DNA from: Amycolatopsis bullii
GTDB taxonomy: Bacteria; Actinomycetota; Actinomycetes; Mycobacteriales; Pseudonocardiaceae
DNA: 44,501 nucleotides
NCBI RefSeq assembly: GCF_014654205.1
Contig: NZ_BNAW01000068.1
Span: 1 to 44,501 of the forward strand
Direction of reading: 5' to 3'
How positions within the stretch are numbered: position 1 is the stretch's first letter; each line of letters opens with the position of its first letter. The position numbers and the translations under genes are program-made. Shown one piece after another: positions 8,300 to 15,946 of this stretch. The notes under the pieces are model-generated. The model saw only the letters and a list, made by a program, of their open reading frames with translations, did not search any database and was not told the origin of the DNA.

Positions 8300-10189
8300 T
8301 CAGTGCGCCTCGGTGACCCACGGGTTCGGGCGGCAGACGGCCCCGTCCGGCCGGACCTTGCCGGCGGCACCGGGTTCCCCGCGGTTGAGGTTCGCGAGAT
8401 AGGTGTTGGACAGCCCGAAGGTCTGCTGCATCATCACCGGCGCCGGCGCGCCGGGGGCCGGGCAGCCGACGTGGCCGAGGCCGAGGGCGTGACCCATCTC
8501 GTGGTTGATGGCGTAGGCGCGGTAGCCGGTCAGGTCGCCGTCGTAGGAGTGCGCGCCGCGGAGCCACCGGGCGAGGTTGACGACGATCCGGCGGTCCCGC
8601 GACAGCCGGCAGGAGGAGTCGAACGGGATACTGAAGCCGCAGAGGTCGGGACGCCGGGCGGTGCCGGGACTGGTCAGGCTGATCCGCACGTCGGGGTCGG
8701 GGCCGGTGACCCGCCGGAAGGTGACGGCGCCGAGGCTGGTCCACCCGCGCGGGTCGGCGAGGATCGTGTCGACGTCGTAGTCGAAAGAAGGCAGCTCGAC
8801 ACCGTCCTCGATTTCGACGGTGTAGGTGAGGACCTTGTCGCCGGAGCCGATGTCGTGGCCGCCGCCGGGGACGACGTGCCAGGTGCCCTCGCCGGTTTCG
8901 GTGACGGGCACGCCTTCGGGCAGGGCGGCGGGTTCCGGCGCCGGTTCCGGGACGGTCGTCTTCGTGGTCGGCTGGGCGGCCGCGACCCCGGAGATCCGCC
9001 GCGGCTGCGCGGCTTCCGGGCTGAGCAGAAGCCCCAGGGCGAGAACCACGGCGAACACGAGCACGGCCGGCGGCCACCACGCAGCCTGGGCGGGCTCGGG
9101 GGTGGCGGCGCGAGCGGGTGGGACGGGCGGCGGGGGAGGGGCAGCGGGCGCGCGGGGCACGCGGGGGGCCGGTGGGCCGACGGAGATCGCCGGGGCGACG
9201 GAGAGGGTGGTGGGCAGGTGTGCGGAGTGGGTGGCTTCGGTGGTGTCTTCGATGGTGGTGGTTGGGCCGGGCGCAGGTGCCGGGTTCGGCGGGGCTGTCG
9301 TGGGGTGTGGCGCGTGGGTTGGTGCGGTCGCGGTTTGCGGCTCGGCTGCGGGTTCCGGGGTCGGCACAGCCGGGGCGCGATGTGCTGCGCGGGTGGCTGA
9401 GGTTGGGTCTTCGACCGGGATGCGCGGCTCGGCTGCTGGGCTCGGCGTGGCCGGGGCGGGGTGTGCTGCGTGGTGGGGTGCGACGGGGGTCGCGTTTTCG
9501 GTGGTGGGGTGTGGGTCGGGCGCCGGTGCCGGGTTCGGCGGGGTTGTCGGGGCGTGTGGGGCGCGGGTTGGTGCGGTCGCGGTTTGCGGCTCGGCTGCGG
9601 GTTCCGGAGTCAGCACAGCCGGGGCGTGATGTGCTGCGCGGGTGGCTGAGGTCGCGTCTTCGACCGGGATGCGCGGCTCGGGTGCCGGGGCCGAGTGGGC
9701 TGGCGCGGGCAGGGTTGCGTGTTCTCCCGTGGTGCGTTGCTCCGGAGCGGGTGCCGGGCTTGGCGGGGCCGGATCCGCCGCGCGGGTCGGCGCGGGTGAG
9801 GTTGCGTCTTCGGTCGCGGTTTGCGGCTCGGCTGCGGGTTCCCCGGTCGGTACAGCCGGGGCGAGGTGTGCTGCGCGGGTGGCTGAGGTTGGGTCTTCGA
9901 CCGGGATGCGCGGCTCGGGTGCCGGGGCCGAGTGGGCTGGTGCGGGTGCCGGGCTTGGCGGGGCCGGATCCGCCGCGCGGGTCGGCGCGGGCTGAGCCAC
10001 CGGAGCCGCCGTCGCGCGGGCCGGTGCCGCCGGGCGAGCCGGCGCGACCTGAGGCGCCGCAGCCGGGTTCTGCTCCACCGGAGCCGTTCGTGCCGCCGGG
10101 GGCGGGATGCGCGGCGACCTCGGGGGCGGTGTCCCGTGCGGCTGCGCGGGGCGGCGGCGCGGCTGGGGCAGCCAGTCCACGCGGGCCAT
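8300..10189 (-). CDS. DUF3152 metzincin-like protein with long repeat-rich extension
   Basis: The C-terminal 240 residues form a DUF3152 domain with the zinc-protease signature HEMGHALGLGH (HExxHxxGxxH), preceded by one membrane segment (WWPPAVLVFAVVLALGLLL). About 350 Pro/Ala/Thr-rich residues come before the membrane segment and contain three near-identical 35-residue units (each with EPRIPVED and AAEPQTAT). The topology suggests a cytoplasmic or wall-spanning low-complexity arm and an extracellular domain. I start at the ATG at 10189, 10 nt after the deacetylase stop, although no strong ribosome site is visible; an ATG at 10243 would overlap that gene by 44 nt. Whether the domain is an active protease is not established. 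Confidence 0.8.
   Translation of the reverse strand: MARVDWLPQPRRRPAQPHGTPPPRSPRIPPPAARTAPVEQNPAAAPQVAPARPAAPARATAAPVAQPAPTRAADPAPPSPAPAPAHSAPAPEPRIPVEDPTSATRAAHLAPAVPTGEPAAEPQTATEDATSPAPTRAADPAPPSPAPAPEQRTTGEHATLPAPAHSAPAPEPRIPVEDATSATRAAHHAPAVLTPEPAAEPQTATAPTRAPHAPTTPPNPAPAPDPHPTTENATPVAPHHAAHPAPATPSPAAEPRIPVEDPTSATRAAHRAPAVPTPEPAAEPQTATAPTHAPHPTTAPPNPAPAPGPTTTIEDTTEATHSAHLPTTLSVAPAISVGPPAPRVPRAPAAPPPPPVPPARAATPEPAQAAWWPPAVLVFAVVLALGLLLSPEAAQPRRISGVAAAQPTTKTTVPEPAPEPAALPEGVPVTETGEGTWHVVPGGGHDIGSGDKVLTYTVEIEDGVELPSFDYDVDTILADPRGWTSLGAVTFRRVTGPDPDVRISLTSPGTARRPDLCGFSIPFDSSCRLSRDRRIVVNLARWLRGAHSYDGDLTGYRAYAINHEMGHALGLGHVGCPAPGAPAPVMMQQTFGLSNTYLANLNRGEPGAAGKVRPDGAVCRPNPWVTEAH
9324..9917 (-). 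repeat. Three dispersed ~107-bp direct repeats in the DUF3152 gene
   Basis: Near-identical copies lie at about 9324-9432, 9573-9680 and 9811-9917. They encode the 35-residue unit containing EPRIPVED, TRAAH and AAEPQTAT. Variable linkers with PAPAP runs separate them. The high base identity points to recent duplication or gene conversion. Confidence 0.85.
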
Positions 10190-10199
10190 CGGGTGGCGT

Positions 10200-11207
10200 T
10201 CAGTAGGCAAGGGCCACGCTCGCACACTCCGGCGCCACCGCACCCTCGGATCGCGGGTACGACACCGTCGACGGATCGCCGTCGGAGGTGTAGCGGTGGC
10301 CCGTGGGGGACGCCAGCTCGTCGAGCCAGTGGGCCGATCCGTACTCCGCCTCCGCGCCCGCCGACTGCGAACGGATCCTCGGGATCGCCGCCGGCTCGAA
10401 CTTGCTCGAGCACGGTGACGGTGCCGGCCCGGCGCCCACCAGCAGCGCGCCGCCGTACGAATAGCCCGGGCCCTGCACCGCCAGCGCGGGGCGGCGCGGG
10501 CGGCTTCCGTACGGCAGGGCCAGCGTCGTCGGCTGGTAGCCCGGGATCGCCTGGCGGATCAGCGCGTCCTCCTCGGCGATGGCCGCCGTGGCCGCCGATT
10601 CCGTCGCGGTGCGCAGGTTCGTGTGGTGGCGCGTGTGGTTGCCGATCTCGAAGTGGTGCTCGGCCAGCCAGCGCAGCGCACGCCCGTCGGGGTCGCCGCC
10701 GAACGGGTGCTCGTTGACGTACAAGCTGGCCACCGGCCGGAACTTCGGGTGGGCCGCGGCGACGTCCAGGAGGATCCGGATCGCCGTGCCGGCCTCCGGT
10801 TGTCCCTGGGGCGTCAGGCGGAACACGCTCGGGTCGCCGTCGTCGAACGTCAGGACCACCGGGTGCGCGCCCGCGGGGAGGTCGAGCCGGCGGGACACCA
10901 GTTCGGCCGTGGTGACCGGGACGTAGTTCTCGTCCGCGAGCCGCTCGAGCTCCGCCGTGAAGTCGGCGGGCGTGCGCTCGTAGACCGACTTCGGCTGCGC
11001 GACGAGGCGGTGGTACATCACGACCGGCACCCGGCCGAGCTCGTCCGCGCCCACCTGCCGGGCGGCGGCGGGCGTGATGCGGACCGGCGCGGCGGTGGGC
11101 GCCGGTTGGGGCGGAGCGGGCGCCGGGGCGACGGGCGCGGGGCCGCCACAGGCCGTCAGCGCGAGGACAGCGGTGAACCCGGCACCGAACCGGAAAGGGC
11201 AACGCAT
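10200..11207 (-). CDS. Polysaccharide deacetylase (NodB-type) lipoprotein
   Basis: The 335-residue protein begins with a lipoprotein signal (MRCPFRFGAGFTAVLALTACGG) followed by a Pro/Ala linker and a NodB domain. Metal and catalytic motifs are visible: TFDDGDPS (motif 1), GNHTRHHTNL (HxxxH, motif 2) and LPYGSRP (motif 3). It should remove acetyl groups from a cell-wall or surface polysaccharide outside the membrane. I start at the ATG at 11207 because it gives a proper signal peptide; the longer in-frame start at 11252 does not. The DUF3152 gene follows after 10 nt, so the two are probably one operon concerned with the envelope. Confidence 0.88.
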   Translation of the reverse strand: MRCPFRFGAGFTAVLALTACGGPAPVAPAPAPPQPAPTAAPVRITPAAARQVGADELGRVPVVMYHRLVAQPKSVYERTPADFTAELERLADENYVPVTTAELVSRRLDLPAGAHPVVLTFDDGDPSVFRLTPQGQPEAGTAIRILLDVAAAHPKFRPVASLYVNEHPFGGDPDGRALRWLAEHHFEIGNHTRHHTNLRTATESAATAAIAEEDALIRQAIPGYQPTTLALPYGSRPRRPALAVQGPGYSYGGALLVGAGPAPSPCSSKFEPAAIPRIRSQSAGAEAEYGSAHWLDELASPTGHRYTSDGDPSTVSYPRSEGAVAPECASVALAY

Positions 11208-11371
11208 GCCCGAAGTGTGCGTCCGGGCCGCCGCGGGTGCGGCCCGTGCCACCGGGTCGGGTGATGGCGGAATTGCGCTTCACGGCACCGGAACCTATAT
11301 TTCCGCAGGCCGGGGCCATGAACACGGAAATGGCCCTGGCACGATTCGGTGATTGCGAGGAAACGGGTTTG

Positions 11372-12343
11372 GTGAAGATCAGCGGTGGGTATTTTCCCGC
11401 GATGGTCCCGAAAAAGGCGGTCGCCGCCGAACGAACCTTCGATCGACGTCTGGTCCTCACCGCCGCCCTCGCGGGCTTGGCCACGAGTGCGTGCGGTGCG
11501 CTGCAACGAGGAAAGGCGCTGGCCGTGCCGGCCCCGGCGGCCGTCGCGGCCGCACCGCCGCCACCCCCTCCGAATCCGCTCGAGAAAGGCCTTCTCGTCG
11601 GCTTTTGCGGAGCTCCGGGCGCGAAGGCGCTCGGCCGCATGACCGGCGACCTCGGGGAAGCGAGCCGTGCGCTCCGCCGTCAGATCGAGACGTTCCCGGC
11701 GGGACGCCCGATCACCCCGGTCGTCGAGCTGATCGCCACCACCGTGCACCGCTCGCCCGGTGAGGACGGCATGTTCCGCAGCCGCTGCGAGGATTCGACC
11801 GTGCGCGAGTACCTCGACGCCGCGCGGGCGCTGAACGGCCTGCTGCTGCTGAACATCCAGCCCGGCCGCGCCGACTTCCTGCCCGAGGTGCAGGCGTACG
11901 AGCGCTGGCTGACCGAGCCGGACGTCGGTGTCGCGCTCGACCCCGAGTGGGCCGTGGAACCGGGAGTCATCCCCGGCCGGAAGTTCGGCCGCACGACCGG
12001 TGCCGAGCTCGACGGGGTCGCCCGGTACCTCGGGGGCCTGGCCGACACGCACGACCTGCCCGCCAAGGTGATGATCTACCACCAGGTCGCCGCGTCCGTC
12101 GTGCGCGAGGAAGAGCTTCTCAAGCAGCACCGGGGAGTTTCGGTCGTCAAGGTCGTCGACGGCATCGGTTCGGCGGCCGCGAAGAAAGCGACGTGGAAAA
12201 CCCTGATGACGACGATGCCCACCCACGTGCGGCCGGGCTTCAAGCTGTTCTTCGAGGAAGACACCCGCCGCGGCGCGGACCTGATGACCCCGGCGGACGT
12301 CCTGGCGCTGAATCCCACGCCCGCCTACGTCGTGTACGAATAG
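11372..12343 (+). CDS. Exported protein of unknown function (possible Tat lipoprotein)
   Basis: From the GTG at 11372 the protein has 323 residues. It begins with a twin-arginine-like export signal (FDRRLVLTAALAGLATSAC, the Cys being a weak lipobox candidate), then an Ala/Pro linker and a folded domain of about 250 residues (GLLVGFCGAPGAKALGRM to the end). I do not recognise the family. Alternating strands and helices with conserved-looking acidic segments (ALDPEWAV, FFEEDTRRGAD) suggest a TIM-barrel-like fold, but that is a guess. GAGGAAA about 10 nt upstream supports this start; an ATG at 11402 is the alternative. A hairpin terminator follows directly. Confidence 0.7.
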   Translation: MKISGGYFPAMVPKKAVAAERTFDRRLVLTAALAGLATSACGALQRGKALAVPAPAAVAAAPPPPPPNPLEKGLLVGFCGAPGAKALGRMTGDLGEASRALRRQIETFPAGRPITPVVELIATTVHRSPGEDGMFRSRCEDSTVREYLDAARALNGLLLLNIQPGRADFLPEVQAYERWLTEPDVGVALDPEWAVEPGVIPGRKFGRTTGAELDGVARYLGGLADTHDLPAKVMIYHQVAASVVREEELLKQHRGVSVVKVVDGIGSAAAKKATWKTLMTTMPTHVRPGFKLFFEEDTRRGADLMTPADVLALNPTPAYVVYE

Positions 12344-12353
12344 CCGGTGACGG

Positions 12354-12390
12354 CGAAAGCCCGGTGCGGTCCGCCGCACCGGGCTCTTTC
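12354..12390 (+). terminator. Intrinsic terminator after the exported protein
   Basis: A perfect 12-bp stem (AGCCCGGTGCGG with its complement) around a TCCG loop, at 12358-12385, is followed by CTTTC. It is 15 nt after the stop codon. Confidence 0.85.
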
Positions 12391-12422
12391 GTGCGTTCGC
12401 GCCCGGCTCACGCACGACGAAA

Positions 12423-12452
12423 GCCCGGCGCGGGAGGGGAACCGCGCCGGGC
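12423..12452 (-). terminator. Intrinsic terminator of the convergent minus-strand gene
   Basis: An 11-bp perfect stem (GCCCGGCGCGG and complement) with an 8-nt loop lies 36 nt beyond the 3' end of the minus-strand gene. It is followed on that strand by TTTCG. Confidence 0.8.
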
Positions 12453-12487
12453 CATCGCCGGCTTGTCCGTCCGGGGTACCGGCCGGC

Positions 12488-12958
12488 CTAGCCGACCGGG
12501 ACGGGCAGCCCGCCGAGAAGGTCGTTCACCAGTGCGGAAAGGCTGATCAGCACGCGCTGCAGCAGTGCGTTGAGCAAGGCCGACACCGGCGGCAGCGACT
12601 GGCGGGCCGCCAGCTGGTTGGCCAGCTCGTCGACGCCCTTGCGTGCTTCGGCGTTGTCCTTCTGCGCCGTGGCCGCGCTGTCCTTCGCCGCGGCCTGGAT
12701 CGTGTACCGCTTGCCCTGGGCCAGGTCCGACAGCAGCGGGTCGAGCTGGGCGAGGGTGGCTTGCGTGCCGGGCACGTCCCCGTTGTCCGCACGGGCCGCC
12801 AGCTGGTCGCGCAGGCCCTGGACCTCCGCCGCGGCGCTCGTGGTGCTCGACGACCCGCTGCCACCGGGCCCGCCCGCCGTCGCCACACCCACCCCCGCCA
12901 GGGTCACCGCCGCCGCGGTGACGAACACCGTGAGCGCTCGGGTCAGTGCACTTTTCAT
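12488..12958 (-). CDS. Small secreted protein, unknown function
   Basis: The 156-residue protein has a clear Sec signal peptide (MKSALTRALTVFVTAAAVTLAGVGVATA, cleavage after ATA), a Gly/Ser stretch, a helical Ala/Gln-rich middle (about 43-118) and a hydrophobic amphipathic C-terminus (LLNALLQRVLISLSALVNDLLGGLPVPVG). GGAGGAG sits just upstream of the ATG. No family is recognised. The helical middle and hydrophobic tail would suit a self-associating or surface-binding protein, which is speculation. It is a single-gene unit with its own terminator. Confidence 0.8.
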   Translation of the reverse strand: MKSALTRALTVFVTAAAVTLAGVGVATAGGPGGSGSSSTTSAAAEVQGLRDQLAARADNGDVPGTQATLAQLDPLLSDLAQGKRYTIQAAAKDSAATAQKDNAEARKGVDELANQLAARQSLPPVSALLNALLQRVLISLSALVNDLLGGLPVPVG

Positions 12959-13287
12959 GTCGTACTCCTCCGGATTGTGCGATGCCGACTGCGATCATGG
13001 TGAGCGCCGATCCGCGATAGCGCGAGCGGATGTCCGGGGCGGGCGGACCCAGTTGATCTCGCACGGTGTACGGCCGTGCCGGTTCCCCGGAACAAACATC
13101 GACATCGCGTGACGTGGCTGTTCTGCGCTTTTCCGCATCGGCTACGGTGTGTGACGCCGCCACTCGTCCGTGTTGGACGGTTACGATATACGGCTGAATT
13201 GAGGGGGTTTTCTTTACCTCAGGTGCCATCGGCGCCAGATCCGGGTGACACGGCATGTTCACTCGATCGTGAGGTTTAAGGGAAGAT
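12959..13287. other. AT-richer intergenic region, no gene seen
   Basis: About 330 bp separate two divergent small genes. The base composition is visibly richer in A/T than the surroundings (for example around 13115-13230). It should hold the promoters of both genes. I see no convincing reading frame, tRNA or structured RNA in it. Confidence 0.6.
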
Positions 13288-13452
13288 ATGATGGGTAATC
13301 ACGCCCATTTGCCCGGCGCCGGGAAGGCCACCCGTAAGGAGGGTACGGTGGGAAAACACTTCTTGCGCGATGAGCGCCTGGTTAATCTGGGTGGCGGTTG
13401 CAGGGCCGGTTTTTCCGGCCGTTACTGTGACCTCCTCGGTGCCGAGACCTGA
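13288..13452 (+). CDS. Small ORF, 54 codons (or 34 from an internal GTG), function unknown
   Basis: The frame encodes MMGNHAHLPGAGKATRKEG followed by VGKHFLRDERLVNLGGG, CRAGFSGRYCDLLGAET and a stop. It has two possible starts: ATG at 13288 with AAGGGA upstream, and an in-frame GTG at 13348 with a very strong AAGGAGGG ribosome site. A large hairpin begins 30 nt after the stop, so the ORF looks like a complete transcription unit. Two cysteines nine residues apart sit in a Gly-rich C-terminal segment. No modifying enzyme or similar gene is next to it. It could be a regulatory peptide, a peptide precursor or a leader. That it is translated is inferred only from the ribosome site and terminator. 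Confidence 0.5.
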   Translation: MMGNHAHLPGAGKATRKEGTVGKHFLRDERLVNLGGGCRAGFSGRYCDLLGAET

Positions 13453-13481
13453 CAACTGGGCGCCATTCGGAGAGAAGGAAA

Positions 13482-13522
13482 CGCAGAACGTCCCGACGCC
13501 GACGGCGCCGGGACGTTCTGCG
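13482..13522 (+). terminator. Long hairpin after the small ORF
   Basis: A 14-bp perfect stem (CGCAGAACGTCCCG and complement) encloses a second stem (CGCCG-A-CGGCG) with one A/C mismatch between them. A long uridine tail is absent. The position just after the small ORF fits termination, but a stable structural RNA element is possible. Confidence 0.7.
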
Positions 13523-13689
13523 CGAAGAGAAGAGGGATCGCGGTGCGGGGTACCAGGGTCACCCGGGCACCCGGCGGGAGCCGGGCGTGCGGGATCGCCG
13601 GTGCCCGGGCACCAGGTGACGGCCGGCGGCCCGGCAACAGCTCGCGATCACCGGACAGAGATCTGTTGGGCCGTACGGGTGGCGCCGAA

Positions 13690-14017
13690 GCGCCGGGTGG
13701 ATTCTGCCGCGGTGTGATCAGTGGGGGCCGGCGCTACGACGCCGCCGATGGTCAGGCGCCGGGCGGGTTTTGCTGCGGTGCGCCTGGTCGGGCGCCGAGC
13801 GGGCTTCGCTGTGGTGTGCCTGGTGGAGGCCGGCGCTACGACGCCGCCGTTGGTCAGGCGCCAAGAGGGTTTTGCCGCGGTGTGCCTGGTGGGGACCGGC
13901 GCTACGACGCCGCCGTTGGTCAGGCGCCGGGCGGGTTCTGCCGCGGTGTGCCCGGTGGGGACCGGCATTACGACATCACCGGCGGTCAGGCGCCCGGCGG
14001 GTTCCGCCGCGGCTCGG
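13690..14017. repeat. 66-bp tandem repeat array at the 3' end of a WGxxG gene
   Basis: Four full 66-bp units (13690-13755, 13792-13857, 13858-13923, 13924-13989), one unit shortened to 36 bp (13756-13791) and a last partial unit (13990-14017) follow head to tail. Units begin GCGCC and end GGTCAG. The final partial unit is the last coding part of the WGxxG-type gene on the minus strand, and the TGA of that gene lies in the GGTCAG junction, so the array looks like serial duplication of that gene's 3' end. The unit length is a multiple of three and the plus strand stays open with a 22-residue period (containing PGGFCRGVPGG), but I do not call a gene there. Confidence 0.9.
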
Positions 14018-14330
14018 CCGGCGGGTACGTGTTCGCCGGCGGGGCTGTCGGGGCCGCGGCCGGATATCCCGCCATCGCCCCCGGCTTGGGGTCGCGCCGG
14101 ACCAGCCCGGCCAAGCCCAGCAACCCCACCAAGCCGAGCAGGCCCCACAGGCCGTTGTTGTCGTTGTCGTCGTCGCGGGCGTTGTTGTCGTGGTTCGTGC
14201 CGTCGTCGGTCTGCTGGTGCCACGCCGGTGCCGTGAACTCCGGCGCCGCCGACGCCGGCACCGCTCCCGTCAGCGCGAACGCCGCGGCCGCGACGCCGGC
14301 GCAGCACAGCTTGCCTGCCTTGCGGTTCAT
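13986..14330 (-). CDS. WGxxG-type exported membrane protein
   Basis: The 114-residue protein has a Sec signal peptide (MNRKAGKLCCAGVAAAAFALTGAVPASA), an Asp/Asn-rich spacer (DDGTNHDNNARDDDNDNN), then a Trp-Gly/Leu-Gly hydrophobic helix (LWGLLGLVGLLGLAGL) followed by RRD and a Pro/Ala-rich tail. This matches the WGxxGxxG family layout: a short exported protein held by a C-terminal helix with a basic stop. I start at the ATG at 14330, with GGGAG seven nt upstream. Its function is unknown. Its stop codon lies in the first junction of a 66-bp repeat array. Confidence 0.75.
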   Translation of the reverse strand: MNRKAGKLCCAGVAAAAFALTGAVPASAAPEFTAPAWHQQTDDGTNHDNNARDDDNDNNGLWGLLGLVGLLGLAGLVRRDPKPGAMAGYPAAAPTAPPANTYPPAEPRRNPPGA

Positions 14331-14600
14331 CCCGGTTCTCCCTTCCGTTCCGGAAATCGGTCTTCCAGGGCGTACCCCCGCCCCGGGCATCCACTCGCGC
14401 TGTCACGGGAACGGGCGAAGACGCCGGGGCCCGGTCTTCCGCGCCTTACCGGTCTTTGTAGGATGGCCGCCGGTTCAAGACGGAGCCGTGCAGGGACGCG
14501 CCGCGTGCGCACGTCCGCCTCCGGTCGTCCCGCCCCTTCTCAAGCGCAGCAGCGCATCCGAGCCGGGCAACACCGTCCACTGCCGTGGACCGGGGGAGGA

Positions 14601-14942
14601 ATGAACACTGAACTCGCCGTCGCGCCACTCGGCGCGACCTACACACCACGCCTGATCTGCACCACCGGCGACCGCCTGATCCACCCGGCGGACGGCCGCA
14701 ACGACCTCGCCAGGATCGTCGTGCGCTGGGCCCGCGCCTGGGTCCCCGAAACCTGGCCCGCCCGCCAGTACTTCGCCGCGCTGGGCATCGGTGACGACGA
14801 AAACCCTTGCTACCGCGACGAAGACGTCATCGGGTGGCACCTTCTGCAGCCCCGGCCGGACTCGCTCGCGTGGCGGGTGCGGTCGGGTGAGATCGACGTG
14901 ACCACCGCGCTCACGGCCGAAGCCGAGGCCTGGCCCGAATAG
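14601..14942 (+). CDS. Small conserved-looking protein of unknown function
   Basis: The 113-residue protein (MNTELAVAPLGATY..., ending EAEAWPE) has no signal or membrane segment and looks like a small acidic cytoplasmic protein. The WARAWVPETWPARQYF segment and DENPCYRDEDVIGWHLL region look structured. No family is recognised. A GGGGGAGGA run abuts the ATG, unusually close for a ribosome site. A good terminator follows after 12 nt, so it is a single-gene unit, and high G/C in third codon positions supports coding. Confidence 0.7.
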   Translation: MNTELAVAPLGATYTPRLICTTGDRLIHPADGRNDLARIVVRWARAWVPETWPARQYFAALGIGDDENPCYRDEDVIGWHLLQPRPDSLAWRVRSGEIDVTTALTAEAEAWPE

Positions 14943-14954
14943 GAATCCCCGCTG

Positions 14955-14989
14955 AAGAGCTCTGCGCCGACCCGGCGCAGGGCTCTTTC
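14955..14989 (+). terminator. Intrinsic terminator
   Basis: A 13-bp stem (GAGCTCTGCGCCG with CGGCGCAGGGCTC, one G-U pair) around an ACC loop is followed by TTTCG, 14 nt after the stop of the 113-residue protein. Confidence 0.85.
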
Positions 14990-15244
14990 GCGTGCCCGGA
15001 AACATTTCTTGCCCCGCAAGCGATTCATGACACGACGGCCGGGAAGTGCTGCCCGGCAAGCAGAACTCGCCGGATAACCCGATCGGACCACACGCGACGC
15101 GGTCAGCGGCTTGCGGTACCCACACGATGGTGGCACGAAGTGGAAACCGCGTACGACCATCAGTACGTTTCCCTCACGCGGGACGCCGAACACACTTTTC
15201 GCCGGCATCCCGTTCTCCGAATATCGTTCACCGAGGAGCAATCC
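14990..15244. other. Upstream region of the first rodlin-like gene, no gene seen
   Basis: About 255 bp without a convincing frame. It ends in GAGGAG before the next ATG. A GAATAT hexamer near 15219 could be a -10 element for the downstream gene, but I cannot assign a full promoter. Confidence 0.4.
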
Positions 15245-15625
15245 ATGCTGAAGAAGATCGGCTTCGTCACGGCCACCGCGGCGGCCGGTGCGTTCCTGGC
15301 GGGCGGCATCGCCGCAGCCGACACCCCGGACGGGCACCACCACCACGGGCACCACCACGGCCACCACTACGGCGGCTACGACTACACCGGCCAGGTCGGC
15401 CTGGTGAACCTGAACAACACCGACGTGCTGCACAACGTCGACGCCGTGCTCGGCGTGTGCGACAACAACATCAACGTGCTCGGCGTCCAGGTGCCGGTGC
15501 AGGACACCGCCAACGGCATCGGCGTGCCGATCCTGTCGCCGGGTGAGCACGAGGCCAGTGGCGAGAACCCGGAAAACTGCGCCTCGGGCGGCCTGTCCGA
15601 CGGCGGCACCAGCCAGGGTCACTGA
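15245..15625 (+). CDS. Secreted rodlin-like protein, copy 1 (His-rich)
   Basis: The 126-residue protein has a signal peptide (MLKKIGFVTATAAAGAFLAGGIAAA), a His-rich segment (HHHHGHHHGHHYGG, about 31-44) and a hydrophobic repeat-like domain with two cysteines. The core (INVLGVQVPVQDTANGIGVP, then ILSPGEHEA) resembles the VPVQD...VLS...C pattern of rodlins, the secreted fibre proteins of actinomycete aerial surfaces. This family call is tentative. GAGGAG lies 7 nt before the ATG. The gene at 15947 is a paralogue whose C-terminal half is nearly the same. The His run could bind metal. Confidence 0.7.
   Translation: MLKKIGFVTATAAAGAFLAGGIAAADTPDGHHHHGHHHGHHYGGYDYTGQVGLVNLNNTDVLHNVDAVLGVCDNNINVLGVQVPVQDTANGIGVPILSPGEHEASGENPENCASGGLSDGGTSQGH
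15494..15556 (+). repeat. 63-bp segment identical to 16169-16231
   Basis: The segment coding for PVQDTANGIGVPILSPGEHEA is base-for-base identical in the two neighbouring rodlin-like genes, while their N-terminal halves differ strongly. This indicates recent gene conversion or strong constraint on this part. Confidence 0.9.
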
Positions 15626-15630
15626 GTTTT

Positions 15631-15677
15631 CCGTGCCCGGTGCCGCGTGCGTGCGGAAAGACCGGCGCCGGGCACGG
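15631..15677 (+). terminator. Hairpin terminator of rodlin-like copy 1
   Basis: CCGTGCCCGGTGCC pairs with GGCGCCGGGCACGG across a 19-nt loop, with one G-U pair, five nt after the stop codon. Confidence 0.7.
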
Positions 15678-15783
15678 GAATTCGGTCGCCGGTGCGACGC
15701 TGCACCGCGCGCCCGGAACACGGAGCGAGCTGCACACTCCTGTTCCGCGTTCCGGGCACGCCGTGAGGCCGCACGGCGCCGAC

Positions 15784-15832
15784 CCGGGTGGGACCGGCCA
15801 CGACGCTGGAGAAGTGCGCCGGTCCCACCCGG
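15784..15832. other. Perfect 15-bp inverted repeat between the paralogues
   Basis: CCGGGTGGGACCGGC and its exact complement flank a 19-nt loop. It lies about 115 nt before the second rodlin-like gene. No T-run follows on either strand. It could be a 5' leader structure or an operator. Confidence 0.6.
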
Positions 15833-15858
15833 CCTGACGGCACCATAACGGACTTTCG

Positions 15859-15886
15859 CGGGCCCGGCGAACCGAAGCCGGGCCCG
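15859..15886 (+). other. 10-bp hairpin in the leader of rodlin-like copy 2
   Basis: CGGGCCCGGC pairs with GCCGGGCCCG around an 8-nt loop and is followed by TTCCCGTTCC. It lies 60 nt before the start, so it could be an attenuator or a terminator of upstream transcription. Confidence 0.55.
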
Positions 15887-15946
15887 TTCCCGTTCCCCGA
15901 ACCCCCGCCGGATCGTCCGGTGGGTACCCAGAAGGAGTATTTCCCC

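Noticed and set aside
13690..14017. The 66-bp and 21-bp arrays as CRISPR.
   Set aside because: The units are contiguous with no unique spacers and no cas gene is nearby.
14441..14490. A tRNA-like GGTTCAAGAC sequence.
   Set aside because: No cloverleaf arms can be drawn around it.
13543..14604. A 353-codon plus-strand frame through the 66-bp array with a 22-residue Cys/Gly repeat, tempting as a multi-core peptide precursor.
   Set aside because: It runs antisense through the well-supported WGxxG gene, has no ribosome site, and the open frame follows from a repeat length divisible by three.
15922..15927. GGGTAC before rodlin-like copy 2 as a sigma-B-type promoter; also GGGTAC at 17493-17498.
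   Set aside because: No GTTT-like -35 lies 14-16 nt upstream in either case.
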